From Gemmatimonadaceae bacterium (GTDB lineage: Bacteria > Gemmatimonadota > Gemmatimonadetes > Gemmatimonadales > Gemmatimonadaceae), in contig JAHBVT010000001.1 in the NCBI GenBank assembly GCA_019637355.1, forward strand, positions 2,759,192 to 2,823,191: a stretch of 64,000 bases of DNA. The letters are read 5' to 3'. Below are positions 25,594 to 34,358 of this stretch, one piece after another. The notes beneath the pieces were generated by a model. The model saw only the letters and a program-made list of their open reading frames with translations, was not told where the DNA came from and ran no database searches. Made by a program: the position numbers and the translations under genes. Every line of letters begins with the position of its first letter. Positions within the stretch are counted from its first letter, which is position 1.

Positions 25594-26793
25594 ATGCAAC
25601 TGCAGCGCAACAGCGTGCTCGCCGGATGGCGTTGGGGCTCGCTCGCACTCGTAGGGCTTTCAGTCGGCTTGTCGACCCCCGCGCGCGGTGGCGCACAGGC
25701 ACGAGTCACCATCGATTTCGCCAGCCACGATGCGCGCACGCTACGGCTTGGAGCGCCAGTCTACGCCGCCGCCGAGGATTCTGACGATCGCCCGGAAGCA
25801 ATGTTCCAATCGATCGCGACGGCGTTTCGCCTCCGCGATGGTCGGCTCATCGTGGCGGACGCTTCGACACGTCGGTTGGCGCTTTACGACCAATCTGGAA
25901 TCGTCGTCGGGGTCTGGGGAAGGACTGGCGCAGGTCCGGGCGAACGGAGGTCGTTGACCTGGGCCGTGCCTTGGGGTCGTGATTCCGTGATGGTCTACGA
26001 TCGAAGCCTCCGGCGTCTTACGCTCTACTACGAGGGTGAGGCGGACAACCTGTGGACGCTTGACAGCTTTGGACCCTTCGAGACGCCGACAGACGCCGTC
26101 GGTCTGCTTGCGAACGGTACTCTCATCCTGCAGCGCTCCATCGAATTGCCATCGACCGCAGGAAGCGCCAGGAGCCGAGATGTGCTGCTTGCGGCGGACC
26201 TCGAGTCCAAGCGTATCCGGCAGATTGCCACCGTCGACGGCGATGAGCAGTTCTTTCGTCGGAGCTCGACAGGCGGTCGCATTCTCGGGACGCCGCCAAT
26301 CCGGCGCTCCACGGTCGTGGCCGTCGGGCAGGCGGTCGTCGCCGTGGGTGACTCAGATTCCGGACTTGTTCGCGTCGTGAATTTGGCATCGGGGAACCAG
26401 ACAGAAATCTACGTTCGCGATGGAAACAGAACGTTGACCGAAGCTGGAATCCAGGCGCGTCTGGATGAAATCCTCAGGGAGCGCCCAACCGCCGTGTCGC
26501 CGCAGTGGGAACGACTTCAGCGGGAAATGATCTCCGCACAACGGTTCCCGGCGTTCGGCGATGTGCGAATGGACGGCGAAGATCGTGTCTGGATTCAGCG
26601 CTGGGATAGGGCGCGGCAAGGAGGCCAGTCCTGGCTCGTACTGGACCTCTCCAACAACCGTCGGTATGCCATAGACCTCCCTCGTTATTGCCGACCGACG
26701 CAGATCGTATCCTCACTTCTCACTTGCGTGAACTACGATCCGAGTGAATTGCAGTCCGCACGGTCATTCCGTTTGGAGGAGTCCTCACGCTAG
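25594..26793 (+). CDS. Secreted six-bladed beta-propeller-like protein
   Basis: A 399-residue exported protein with signal peptide W-G-S-L-A-L-V-G-L-S-V-G-L-S and cleavage around R-G-G-A-Q. The mature part has repeated beta units of the NHL/6-bladed propeller sort: F-R-L-R-D-G-R-L-I-V-A-D-A-S-T-R-R-L-A-L-Y, G-V-W-G-R-T-G-A-G-P-G-E and D-S-V-M-V-Y-D-R-S-L-R-R-L-T-L-Y. The G-x-G-P-G-E turn is typical of this family. It probably binds ligand or peptide outside the cytosol. The gene is lower in G+C and uses more A/T-ending codons than its neighbours, which hints at later acquisition or lower expression. Confidence 0.65.
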   Translation: MQLQRNSVLAGWRWGSLALVGLSVGLSTPARGGAQARVTIDFASHDARTLRLGAPVYAAAEDSDDRPEAMFQSIATAFRLRDGRLIVADASTRRLALYDQSGIVVGVWGRTGAGPGERRSLTWAVPWGRDSVMVYDRSLRRLTLYYEGEADNLWTLDSFGPFETPTDAVGLLANGTLILQRSIELPSTAGSARSRDVLLAADLESKRIRQIATVDGDEQFFRRSSTGGRILGTPPIRRSTVVAVGQAVVAVGDSDSGLVRVVNLASGNQTEIYVRDGNRTLTEAGIQARLDEILRERPTAVSPQWERLQREMISAQRFPAFGDVRMDGEDRVWIQRWDRARQGGQSWLVLDLSNNRRYAIDLPRYCRPTQIVSSLLTCVNYDPSELQSARSFRLEESSR

Positions 26794-26833
26794 CGAAGCG
26801 CGGCAATCGGGCCCGCCAAAGTACGTCAGTGCT

Positions 26834-27886
26834 TCAGTCGACCGAACCCGACCTGCCCTCCGCCGTATCCACGCGCTCGAACGCGCTAGTCGAGGCGGAC
26901 TTGAACACTCGGAACAGGTACCAGAGCGACGGCACGAGTACCACGCCTCCGGCGGCAAGGATGATCGCGACCAGCCGTAGCGTCACAACCGGTGCGGCCG
27001 CCGACTCGATGCTATGCACACCCGGAATCAGCGCCGGAAACTGCGCCCCGGCCCAACCCCACATCAGCGCGCTCACCTGCACCGCCGCGCCGACACGCGC
27101 GAGGCGAAAGCGACGCGTGAACAGCGCGCTGATGGTGCCCAGTGCCACGACTCCCGTGAACAGTTGGAACGGCAGCGCCCACGGACGTGAGAGCAGTGCG
27201 TCCGTGACCGCGAGGTCGAACGCGCGCCCGACGAGCAGGGCCAGGCCGGCAAAGGCACCGACTGCGACGGCAGCAGCGAGTGCCATCCGCCGAAAGTCCT
27301 CCTGCAACTCGCGCTCCTTGACCTCGACGGTGAGGTACACCGCGGCGAGGAACGCGAACACGGACAGCGTCAGACCGCCAATGGCGAACGCGAACGCCGT
27401 GAACCACGGCCGCACGTAGGTCGCGACGAAGTCACCGCCCTCGGGCAACGCGAGTGCGCCGCTCACCAAGGCTCCGACGCAGACGCCGAGCAGCACCGGC
27501 GTGATGGTGCTGGACACGGAGAAGATGCGGCCCCAGTGCTTCTGCACCGGTGACTGCGTGGAATCGTAGGCGCGGAAGGTGAACGCCGAGCCGCGCAGCA
27601 CGATGCCGACCAGCAACAGCGAGATCGGAATGTGCAGCGCAATCGAGAGGTGCGCGTACACCGGCGGGAAGCAGGTGAAGAGCAGCACGACGACGAGGAT
27701 CACCCAGACGTGGTTGGCTTCCCAGATCGGTCCGATGCCCTGCTCGATGGCGGCGCGCTGCCGCGCCGCCCGCGGGCCGTGGGCGAGCAAGTCCCACACG
27801 CCCGCGCCGAAGTCCGCGCCGCCGAGCAGTACGTAGGCGTTGAGCGCCAGCATCGTGATGCCGGCCAGCAGGTAGGGCAGCGTCAC
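26834..27886 (-). CDS. cydB: Cytochrome bd ubiquinol oxidase subunit II
   Basis: A 350-residue membrane protein with eight to nine hydrophobic segments, the second subunit of the bd-type quinol oxidase. Recognised by the N-terminal Y-V-L-L-G-G-A-D-F-G-A-G-V-W-D, then I-G-P-I-W-E-A-N-H-V-W and F-P-P-V-Y-A, all characteristic of CydB. It pairs with CydA to reduce oxygen to water with high affinity and generates proton-motive force. GTG 27886 overlaps the cydA stop as GTGA. No CydX-like small subunit or cydDC exporter gene is visible after it. Confidence 0.95.
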   Translation of the reverse strand: MTLPYLLAGITMLALNAYVLLGGADFGAGVWDLLAHGPRAARQRAAIEQGIGPIWEANHVWVILVVVLLFTCFPPVYAHLSIALHIPISLLLVGIVLRGSAFTFRAYDSTQSPVQKHWGRIFSVSSTITPVLLGVCVGALVSGALALPEGGDFVATYVRPWFTAFAFAIGGLTLSVFAFLAAVYLTVEVKERELQEDFRRMALAAAVAVGAFAGLALLVGRAFDLAVTDALLSRPWALPFQLFTGVVALGTISALFTRRFRLARVGAAVQVSALMWGWAGAQFPALIPGVHSIESAAAPVVTLRLVAIILAAGGVVLVPSLWYLFRVFKSASTSAFERVDTAEGRSGSVD

Positions 27887-29202
27887 GGGATGCGCATTTC
27901 CTGCGTCATCGGCTTGGTCTTGATGATCTGCGCCCACAGCAGGTAGGCCACGACCACGCCGAGGAAGAGATACAGCAGCGAGATGCCGATGAGCGGGATG
28001 ACCAAGCCTGGCATCGGCGTCACGGCGTCGGCGGTACGCATCACGCCGTAGACGATCCACGGCTGCCGACCGACCTCGGTGACGACCCAGCCGGCCTCGA
28101 CGGCGACGAAGCCCGCCGGGGTGAGCAGCGCGAGGAAGGTGAGCAACGGACGATGCTCGGCTACCGCCCGCTTGCGCCACCACAGGATGAGCACCCAGAG
28201 CGAGGCGAACACCATCAGCATTCCGAGGCCGACCATCACTTGGAACGCGACGTGCGTGATCGCGACCGGCGGCCAGTCCGCCTCAGGGAAGGCCTCCAGC
28301 CCCTTCACCTCGGCGTTGGGATCGTTGAAGGCGAGCACTGACAGCGCCTTGGGGATCTCAAGCGCGTAGCGCGTCTCGCGCGCGGCTTCGTCGGGCCAGC
28401 CGCCGATGCGCAGCGGCGCGCCGCGCTCGGTGGTGAACTGCCCTTCCATCGCCGCGAGCTTGGCCGGCTGGTACTTGGCCACGAACTTGGCGCTGATGTC
28501 GCCGCTGATCGGCTGCAGCAGCGAGGCCGGCACGGCGACGAGCAGCGCCACGTGCAGCGCCGAGCGATGGAAGTGGTCGTGTGGATTCTTGCGCAGCATC
28601 CAGGCGTGGATGCCGGCGACGGCGATGCCCGTCGTGGCGAACGCCGCTAGCGTCATATGCAGCGTCTGATGGAACGACGCCGGGTTCAGCATCGCCGCGA
28701 TGGGATCGATGTTGGTCGCGACGCCATTGACGATGTCGAAGCCCGCCGGCGCGTTCATCCAGGCATTGGCGAATACGACGAAGATGCCGGAGACCGCACC
28801 GCTGACCATCACCGCCACGCCGGCCCACCAGTGCGCGGTGGGCGTGAGCTTGTTCCATCCGTACAGGTAGATGCCGAGGAAAATCGCTTCGGTGAAGAAG
28901 GCGAAGCCTTCGAGCGAAAACGGCATCCCGATGATGGCGCCGGCGTACTCCATAAAGCCGGGCCAGAGTAAGCCGAGTTCGAACGAGAGCACGGTGCCGC
29001 TCACGGCGCCGACGGCGAAGAGGATCGCCGTGCCCTTGCTCCAGCGCTTGGCGAGGTCCAGCCAGACCGGGTCGCCGGTCTTCAGCCACTTCCGTTCCGC
29101 GATCACCATCAGCGCCGGCATCCCGATCCCCATCACCGCGAAGATGATGTGGAAGCCGAGGCTCAGGGCCATCTGCGTGCGGGCGGCGAGGAGGTCGGTC
29201 AC
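27883..29202 (-). CDS. cydA: Cytochrome bd ubiquinol oxidase subunit I, short Q-loop
   Basis: A 439-residue haem subunit. Likely haem ligands are His18 in L-G-F-H-I-I-F-A, His182 in F-H-Q-T-L-H-M and a Met in the later part. The proton-channel Glu residues (S-L-E-G-F, F-T-E-A-I) and G-R-Q-P-W-I-V-Y-G are present. The quinol loop keeps K-Y-Q-P-A-K-L-A-A-M-E-G but lacks the long insert, which places it in the short-loop (cyanide-insensitive-like) class. It oxidises quinol on the periplasmic side and reduces oxygen. GTG 29202 lies 38 bp after nadC, and part of an ATCCGTC repeat sits in that gap. A linked NAD synthesis-oxidase transcript is possible. Confidence 0.95.
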   Translation of the reverse strand: MTDLLAARTQMALSLGFHIIFAVMGIGMPALMVIAERKWLKTGDPVWLDLAKRWSKGTAILFAVGAVSGTVLSFELGLLWPGFMEYAGAIIGMPFSLEGFAFFTEAIFLGIYLYGWNKLTPTAHWWAGVAVMVSGAVSGIFVVFANAWMNAPAGFDIVNGVATNIDPIAAMLNPASFHQTLHMTLAAFATTGIAVAGIHAWMLRKNPHDHFHRSALHVALLVAVPASLLQPISGDISAKFVAKYQPAKLAAMEGQFTTERGAPLRIGGWPDEAARETRYALEIPKALSVLAFNDPNAEVKGLEAFPEADWPPVAITHVAFQVMVGLGMLMVFASLWVLILWWRKRAVAEHRPLLTFLALLTPAGFVAVEAGWVVTEVGRQPWIVYGVMRTADAVTPMPGLVIPLIGISLLYLFLGVVVAYLLWAQIIKTKPMTQEMRIP

Positions 29203-29210
29203 AGAGTTCG

Positions 29211-29227
29211 GACGGATGACGGAAGGG
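29211..29227. repeat. Half-element of the ATCCGTC repeat family (copy 3)
   Basis: GACGGATGACGGAAGGG lies between nadC and cydA without a facing right arm. A short stem (AAGGGA with TCCCTT) partly overlaps it at 29223-29242. Confidence 0.5.
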
Positions 29228-29240
29228 AACTGCTCGTCCC

Positions 29241-30104
29241 TTATTCAAAATCCAACGCCACATCCAAGCTTGGCGCACTATGCGTCAACGCGCCGATCGA
29301 GATGCGGTCCACGCCCGTCTCGGCGATGCCGCGCACGGTCTCGAGCGTGACGCCGCCGGAGGCTTCGGTCCAGGCACGGCCTTTGGCGAGTGTAACGCAT
29401 TCGCGCAGGGCGTGGTTCGGCATATTGTCGAGCAGCAACGCCTCGGCTCCGGCGGCGAGGGCTGCCTTCACCTGCGCGAGCGTGTCGCACTCGACCTGCA
29501 CCAGCATCCCCGCGGGCGCGAAGTCGCGGGCGCGCTTGACGGCCACGCCGATGTCGCCGCCGCAGGCCGCGATATGGTTGTCCTTGATGAGCACCGCGTC
29601 GGCCAGCGTCGCGCGGTGGTTCGTGCCGCCGCCGCAGGTGACGGCGTACTTCTCGAGCAACCGCCAGCCCGGCGTCGTCTTGCGGGTGTCGAGGATCTTC
29701 GCCGACGTCCCCTCGACGAGACGCACGTACTGCGCCGTGAGCGTGGCGACGCCGGACAGGCGCTGTACGAAGTTGAGCGCCACGCGCTCCGCCGAGAGCA
29801 GGCCGCGCGCCGCGCCCGAGCAATGCAGCAGCACCTGGCCCTTTCGCACGGCGTTGCCGTCGGGCGCGTCCACGCGGCACTCCACGTGCGGGTCCATCAA
29901 ACGAAACGCGGTGACCGCCAGCGGGAGGCCGGCGATCACGCCGTCGCGGCGCGCCACCACATCCGCGCGTGACCGATGCCCGGGCACCACCGTGGCCAGC
30001 GTGGTGACGTCGTCGAAGGCACGGTCCTCCTCGAGTGCGGCGCGCACGAGGGCGATCAACGCGCCGTCGTGCAGCGGGAAACCCGCAGCGGCGCCGTTCG
30101 GCAT
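29241..30104 (-). CDS. nadC: Quinolinate phosphoribosyltransferase (nicotinate-nucleotide pyrophosphorylase)
   Basis: A 287-residue cytosolic enzyme that converts quinolinate and PRPP to nicotinate mononucleotide with loss of CO2. Motifs seen are E-D-R-A-F-D-D-V-T-T, A-E-R-V-A-L-N-F-V-Q-R-L-S-G-V-A-T, D-T-R-K-T-T-P-G-W-R, E-K-Y-A-V-T-C-G-G-G-T-N-H-R, L-I-K-D-N-H-I and V-E-C-D-T. This is the complete NadC signature. ATG 30104 overlaps the nadA stop as TGATG; an in-frame GTG at 30107 is equally placed. With nadA just upstream and nadB at 36830 it completes de novo NAD synthesis from aspartate. Confidence 0.97.
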   Translation of the reverse strand: MPNGAAAGFPLHDGALIALVRAALEEDRAFDDVTTLATVVPGHRSRADVVARRDGVIAGLPLAVTAFRLMDPHVECRVDAPDGNAVRKGQVLLHCSGAARGLLSAERVALNFVQRLSGVATLTAQYVRLVEGTSAKILDTRKTTPGWRLLEKYAVTCGGGTNHRATLADAVLIKDNHIAACGGDIGVAVKRARDFAPAGMLVQVECDTLAQVKAALAAGAEALLLDNMPNHALRECVTLAKGRAWTEASGGVTLETVRGIAETGVDRISIGALTHSAPSLDVALDFE

Positions 30105-31117
30105 CACTCGCCGGGGTCCACGCCCGGCCCGGGCGGCGTCGGCTGCACGCCCCCGATGCTCACCATCCGCTCGATCGCCAGCTTGGCGCGCGCCGCAATC
30201 TCCGGCGCCACGGTGATGCGATGCTCGAGGTTCTCGAGCGCCGCCAACACCTTCGGCAAGGTGGTGACCTTCATATACGCGCAGGAAGCGCGTTCATTGG
30301 CGGCGTAGAACTTCTTGCCCGGATGGGCCTTCTCCAGCCGATGCAGGATGCCGACTTCCGTCGCGACGATGAAGCTCTTGGCACCGGACTCGCCGGGACG
30401 CTTGATCATCCCTTCGGTGGAGAGGATGTGCACGCCCTCGGGATCCACGTCGCCGGCGCTCACGGCCTCGACGACGCTGGTGGCGCAGCCGCACTCCGGA
30501 TGGATGAGGAACTCCGCGTCGGGATGCAGCTTGCGCTGCAGGCGGATGTTCTCGGGATCGATGCCGGCGTGCACGTGGCACTCGCCCATCCACACGTGGA
30601 TGTTCTGCCGACCCGTCACCCGGCGCACGTGCGCGCCGAGGAACATGTCGGGGAGGAAGAGGATCTCCTTGTCTGCGGGAATCGCGTTCACGATCTCCAC
30701 CGCGTTCCCCGACGTGCAGCAGTAGTCACTCTCCGCCTTCACTTCGGCGGTGGTGTTCACGTAGGCCACGACCACGGCGCCGGGATGCTCGGCCTTCCAG
30801 GCCCGCAGCTGCTCGGCGTCGATCGTGCTCGCCAGGGAGCAGCCGGCGGCGAGGTCGGGCAGCAGCACCGTCTTGTTCGGCGAGAGGATGGCCGCGGTCT
30901 CAGCCATAAAGTGCACGCCGCAGAAGACGATGACGTCGGCATCGGTCTTGGCGGCTTCGCGGGAGAGTCCGAGGGAGTCCCCGACATAGTCAGCGACGTC
31001 CTGGACTTCGGGGCGTTCGTAGTTGTGCGCGAGGATGACGGCGTTGCGCTCCTTGGCGAGCGCCTTGATGCGGCGCTGGAACTCGGCGGTCTCGCGGTCA
31101 GCGGCAGGCTTGGCCAT
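30104..31117 (-). CDS. nadA: Quinolinate synthase
   Basis: A 337-residue [4Fe-4S] enzyme that condenses iminoaspartate and dihydroxyacetone phosphate to quinolinate. The three cluster Cys are visible in the order A-G-C-S-L-A, H-P-E-C-G-C-A and [22 protein letters not shown] and E-C-H-V-H are also typical. It starts at ATG 31117 and overlaps nadC. One of the two CATG sites I found in the window lies inside this gene (30644-30647). The divergent region to the DHS-like gene is 173 bp and holds a strong hairpin. Confidence 0.97.
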   Translation of the reverse strand: MAKPAADRETAEFQRRIKALAKERNAVILAHNYERPEVQDVADYVGDSLGLSREAAKTDADVIVFCGVHFMAETAAILSPNKTVLLPDLAAGCSLASTIDAEQLRAWKAEHPGAVVVAYVNTTAEVKAESDYCCTSGNAVEIVNAIPADKEILFLPDMFLGAHVRRVTGRQNIHVWMGECHVHAGIDPENIRLQRKLHPDAEFLIHPECGCATSVVEAVSAGDVDPEGVHILSTEGMIKRPGESGAKSFIVATEVGILHRLEKAHPGKKFYAANERASCAYMKVTTLPKVLAALENLEHRITVAPEIAARAKLAIERMVSIGGVQPTPPGPGVDPGE

Positions 31118-31171
31118 AGATGGAATCTAGCCGCTCCCACGGGGCGCGGCGTCCATTAGATTCCTCGGGGT

Positions 31172-31236
31172 CAGCCACCCGACGCCTCGATGGCGGCCCG
31201 CGTACCCGCGGCCGTAGGGCGTCCCCTCGGTGGCTG
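31172..31236 (+). ncRNA. Structured leader, candidate cis-regulatory RNA
   Basis: Three nested stems can form. The outer one is CAGCCACC (31172-31179) with GGTGGCTG (31229-31236). The middle one is GACGCC (31181-31186) with GGCGTC (31218-31223). The inner one is CGGCCCGCG (31194-31202) with CGCGGCCG (31207-31214), with one bulged C and a TACC loop. It ends 54 bp before the DHS-like start and lacks a T-tract on the plus strand. I cannot match it to a known riboswitch. It could equally act in the nadA leader on the other strand. Confidence 0.45.
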
Positions 31237-31290
31237 GTCGCGCGTCCCTGCCCCGGTGTGGCCTTCCCGACGGCGCTTGGAGCCGACCCG

Positions 31291-32280
31291 ATGACCCCAG
31301 CGACCACCGCCCCAGTCTCCGCGTTCCTCTCGCGGCACTACCGCCACTTCAACGCCGCCGCCCTCGTGGACGCGGCAGAGGCCTACGTGCGCCACATCGA
31401 CGGCGGCGGCAAGATGCTCGTCACGCTGGCCGGTGCGATGAGCACCGCCGAGCTCGGCCGCTCGCTGGCCGAGATGATCCGCGCGGGCAAGGTGCACGCC
31501 ATCTGCTGCACCGGCGCCAACCTCGAGGAGGATGTCTTCAACCTCGTCGCGCACTCGCACTACGAGCGCGTCCCCAACTACCGCGAGCTCACCGCGGCAG
31601 ACGAAGTCGCGCTGCTCGAGCGGCACCTCAATCGCGTGACGGACACCTGCATTCCCGAACACGAGGCGATTCGCCGCATCGAGGCGCACATCCTGCGCGA
31701 GTGGCAGGCCGCCGACGCGGCCGGCACGCCGCGGTTCCCGCACGAGTTCCTCTACCGCCTGCTGCTCGACGGTTCGCTCGCGCCGCACTACGACGCGGAC
31801 CCGCAGGACTCCTGGCTGCTCGCCGCCGCCGAGCGCAACCTGCCGATCTTCGTGCCTGGCTGGGAGGACTCCACGCTCGGCAACATCTTCTCCGCGCACG
31901 TGATCGCCGGCGACGTGAAGAACGTGCACACGGTGCGCACGGGCATCGAGTATATGATTGCGTTGGCCGAGTGGTACCAGGCGACGGCGCGCAACGAATC
32001 CACGATCGGCTTCTTCCAGATCGGCGGCGGCATCGCGGGGGACTTTCCGATCTGCGTGGTGCCGATGCTGCACCAGGACCTGGGCCGCACCGGCGTGCCG
32101 CTCTGGGGCTACTTCTGCCAGATCTCGGACTCGACCACGAGCTACGGCTCCTACTCCGGCGCCGTGCCGAACGAGAAGATCACCTGGGGCAAGCTCGGGC
32201 CGACGACGCCGCGCTTCGTGATCGAGAGCGACGCGACGATCGTCGCGCCGTTGATCTTCGCGCGGGTGCTCGGCTGGTAG
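31291..32280 (+). CDS. Deoxyhypusine synthase-like protein (bacterial DHS family)
   Basis: A 329-residue NAD-dependent enzyme related to eukaryotic deoxyhypusine synthase. Seen are L-V-T-L-A-G-A-M-S-T-A-E, T-G-A-N-L-E-E-D-V-F-N-L, V-P-G-W-E-D-S-T-L-G, I-G-G-G-I-A-G-D-F-P-I and, near the end, N-E-K-I-T-W-G-K-L, with the active-site Lys region. Bacteria lack eIF5A; known bacterial members make homospermidine or carboxy-polyamines from spermidine or putrescine, so a polyamine role is likely. ATG 31291 has GGAG about 9 nt upstream and is preceded by a structured leader. Its stop lies 1 bp from the convergent TonB-receptor stop. Confidence 0.85.
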   Translation: MTPATTAPVSAFLSRHYRHFNAAALVDAAEAYVRHIDGGGKMLVTLAGAMSTAELGRSLAEMIRAGKVHAICCTGANLEEDVFNLVAHSHYERVPNYRELTAADEVALLERHLNRVTDTCIPEHEAIRRIEAHILREWQAADAAGTPRFPHEFLYRLLLDGSLAPHYDADPQDSWLLAAAERNLPIFVPGWEDSTLGNIFSAHVIAGDVKNVHTVRTGIEYMIALAEWYQATARNESTIGFFQIGGGIAGDFPICVVPMLHQDLGRTGVPLWGYFCQISDSTTSYGSYSGAVPNEKITWGKLGPTTPRFVIESDATIVAPLIFARVLGW

Positions 32281-32281
32281 C

Positions 32282-34351
32282 TCAGCCGACCGTGAAGCCG
32301 AAGCGTGCGGTGCGGCCTGCCTGTGGCAGGCCGCACTTGTCGTAGAGGGCGCGGTCGAAGACGTTCTCGACTGAAATGGAGGCGCGCAGCGCCCGCGTCA
32401 ACCGGGACGAGGGCCAGCGTCGCTCGAGTCCGAGGTCCAGTGCCTGCGCGCCTGCCTGCGTCTGCAACGAACCGAGGTCCGGGTTGGTGCAGCGCGTGGC
32501 GCCGAGCGCGCGGACACGCGCCATCGCGTCGAGACGTCCGACGAGCGGGGCGCTCAGCTGCAGCGAGCCGAAGTAGTCGGGAACGTCCTCAGGGCGCCGC
32601 AGCGCTGGATTGTCGATGGTGGCGTCGGCGATGCGCGCCCGTTGCAGCGTGAGGTCACCGCGCAGCGCGACCGGACCGAACGCGGTGCCCGCCGTCAGCT
32701 CCACACCGCGACTGACGAAGCGGTCGCGGTTGACGCGCTGAAATCTGTTGCTGGGTAACGTGACGCGGACGACGGCGTCCTCGATACGCTGCGTGAAGAC
32801 GACGAGCTGCAGATCCGTCAAGCCGCGGACCGCCGTGACGCCGGCTTCGGCGCTGAGCGCCGTCTCAGGACGCAGGTCCGGATTCGGCTCGAAGCGGTTC
32901 AGCGCACCGGAGTACAGCTCGCGCAGCGCAGGGAAGCGCTTGCGTTCGCTGGTGGAAGCGTGGAAGCGGAGCCCGCGCTCCGGAATCGCCCAGGTGACGC
33001 CGCTGCGCCAGCCGAGTCCGGTCTGGCGCCCGAGCGGCGGACGGCCGCCTGCCTCGTCCGTACGCGCGGCGTCCTGTGCGATGCCTGCCGTAATCGTCAG
33101 GAAGCGCTGCGGTCGGACGTCGAGCTCGGTGGCGAGGCTCGAGAGTCGCTGCGCGTATCGCGAACTCCCTGACGCGTCGATCATTTCGTCGTAGCGGATG
33201 TGCGCGTCGGTGAACGCGCCGCGCAACACGAACAGCGGTCCAAGCTGTTGGTCGAAGGTCAGGCGCAGCGTTGCCGTGCGGTCGTCACCGCGCTCGCGGC
33301 CGCTGATCGTGCTGTAGCTACGGTCGGTGTAGCTGTTGATGACCACGGCGCCTTCACTCACGCCGGCGCTGAACTCAACGTCGCCGATCCCCAGCGGACT
33401 GACCACGGCGCCGCTGCCGGCCGAGAGGTTGGCGATGCGACGTGAGACGCTGGGGTTGCGCCACAGCCGTTGCGCACCGATGTGCAACTCCGGCGCCACG
33501 CCGCGCTCGCCATCCATCTGGCTGGCGAAGACCGAGAGGTAGCGGCCCTGCACGTGCTCGTAGCGCAACCCGGCGAAGGCGTCGTAGGAGCGGGCATCGG
33601 TGTTGAGTCGCAGTGGATCGAATCGCCCCGGCTCCGTCACGGCGTGGGGGCGTGCGATGCCTGGACTGTCACGCCAGCCGCCGCCGACGCGGGCCTGCAG
33701 CGTGCTGGCTGCCGAGTGTCGGAGCGCACCGCCGGCCGTCACCGAGGAGCGCAGCCCGCCGAACTGGTCGGCTTGGAAGTCTGCACGCGCCACGCGGGCG
33801 GGGCGGCGCTCGGGGTCGTGGTCCTCCCAGAGGCGCAACGAGATGACGCCGCCGATCGCGTTCGGTCCGGCGAGCAACGACGAGAGCCCGCGCACGTAGT
33901 CCACTTGCTGCACGCCGGCCGTCGGCACGGCGGCCAGGTCCGCCCGCGCGTCCCAGGTGAGGGCGAGCGGCACGCCCTCGAAGAACACCGCGGCCTGTCG
34001 CGATTCCGAACCGCGGACGGACACCTCGCTCTCCCCGCGCGAGTTCTGCCGCACGTACACGAACGGCAGTTGCCGCATCGCTTCGGCCAGCGTGGGCGCG
34101 GCGGGGCCGAGCGGCATCGAGTCGGGACGCAACGTGGCCGCGGCCGCGCTCCCGACCACGCGCGGCGTGTAGGCGGCGCGCACGCGCTGCGCGTCGAGGT
34201 TGCGGATGGAATCCGGCCGCGTGCTGTCGGGGCGCTCCTGCGCGGAAAGCGCCGGCGATGACAGGACAAGCAGCGCCGCCAGGACGAGCGGACGGGATTG
34301 GCGCGACGGCGAGGCGTGCGATCGCCTCAGGGGAAGGTTCGGGATAGTCAC
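32282..34351 (-). CDS. TonB-dependent outer-membrane receptor
   Basis: A 689-residue protein from GTG 34351. The signal peptide (R-P-L-V-L-A-A-L-L-V-L) is cleaved near L-S-A-Q. The plug domain, about 45-165, has L-A-E-A-M-R-Q-L-P-F-V-Y-V-R, S-V-R-G-S-E-S-R-Q-A-A-V-F-F-E-G-V-P-L and V-D-Y-V-R-G-L-S-S-L-L-A-G-P-N-A-I-G-G-V. The rest is a beta-barrel ending in ...A-R-F-G-F-T-V-G. No carboxypeptidase-like N-domain and no clear TonB box is present. It starts 7 bp after the FecA-like receptor stop, so both are co-expressed. The ligand is likely a metal chelate or vitamin, not determinable here. Confidence 0.85.
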   Translation of the reverse strand: MTIPNLPLRRSHASPSRQSRPLVLAALLVLSSPALSAQERPDSTRPDSIRNLDAQRVRAAYTPRVVGSAAAATLRPDSMPLGPAAPTLAEAMRQLPFVYVRQNSRGESEVSVRGSESRQAAVFFEGVPLALTWDARADLAAVPTAGVQQVDYVRGLSSLLAGPNAIGGVISLRLWEDHDPERRPARVARADFQADQFGGLRSSVTAGGALRHSAASTLQARVGGGWRDSPGIARPHAVTEPGRFDPLRLNTDARSYDAFAGLRYEHVQGRYLSVFASQMDGERGVAPELHIGAQRLWRNPSVSRRIANLSAGSGAVVSPLGIGDVEFSAGVSEGAVVINSYTDRSYSTISGRERGDDRTATLRLTFDQQLGPLFVLRGAFTDAHIRYDEMIDASGSSRYAQRLSSLATELDVRPQRFLTITAGIAQDAARTDEAGGRPPLGRQTGLGWRSGVTWAIPERGLRFHASTSERKRFPALRELYSGALNRFEPNPDLRPETALSAEAGVTAVRGLTDLQLVVFTQRIEDAVVRVTLPSNRFQRVNRDRFVSRGVELTAGTAFGPVALRGDLTLQRARIADATIDNPALRRPEDVPDYFGSLQLSAPLVGRLDAMARVRALGATRCTNPDLGSLQTQAGAQALDLGLERRWPSSRLTRALRASISVENVFDRALYDKCGLPQAGRTARFGFTVG

Positions 34352-34358
34352 GTGGCTA

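Noticed and set aside
31172-31236. Assignment of the leader hairpin to a named riboswitch class
   Set aside because: No known conserved core could be matched by eye, so it is kept only as an unclassified structure.
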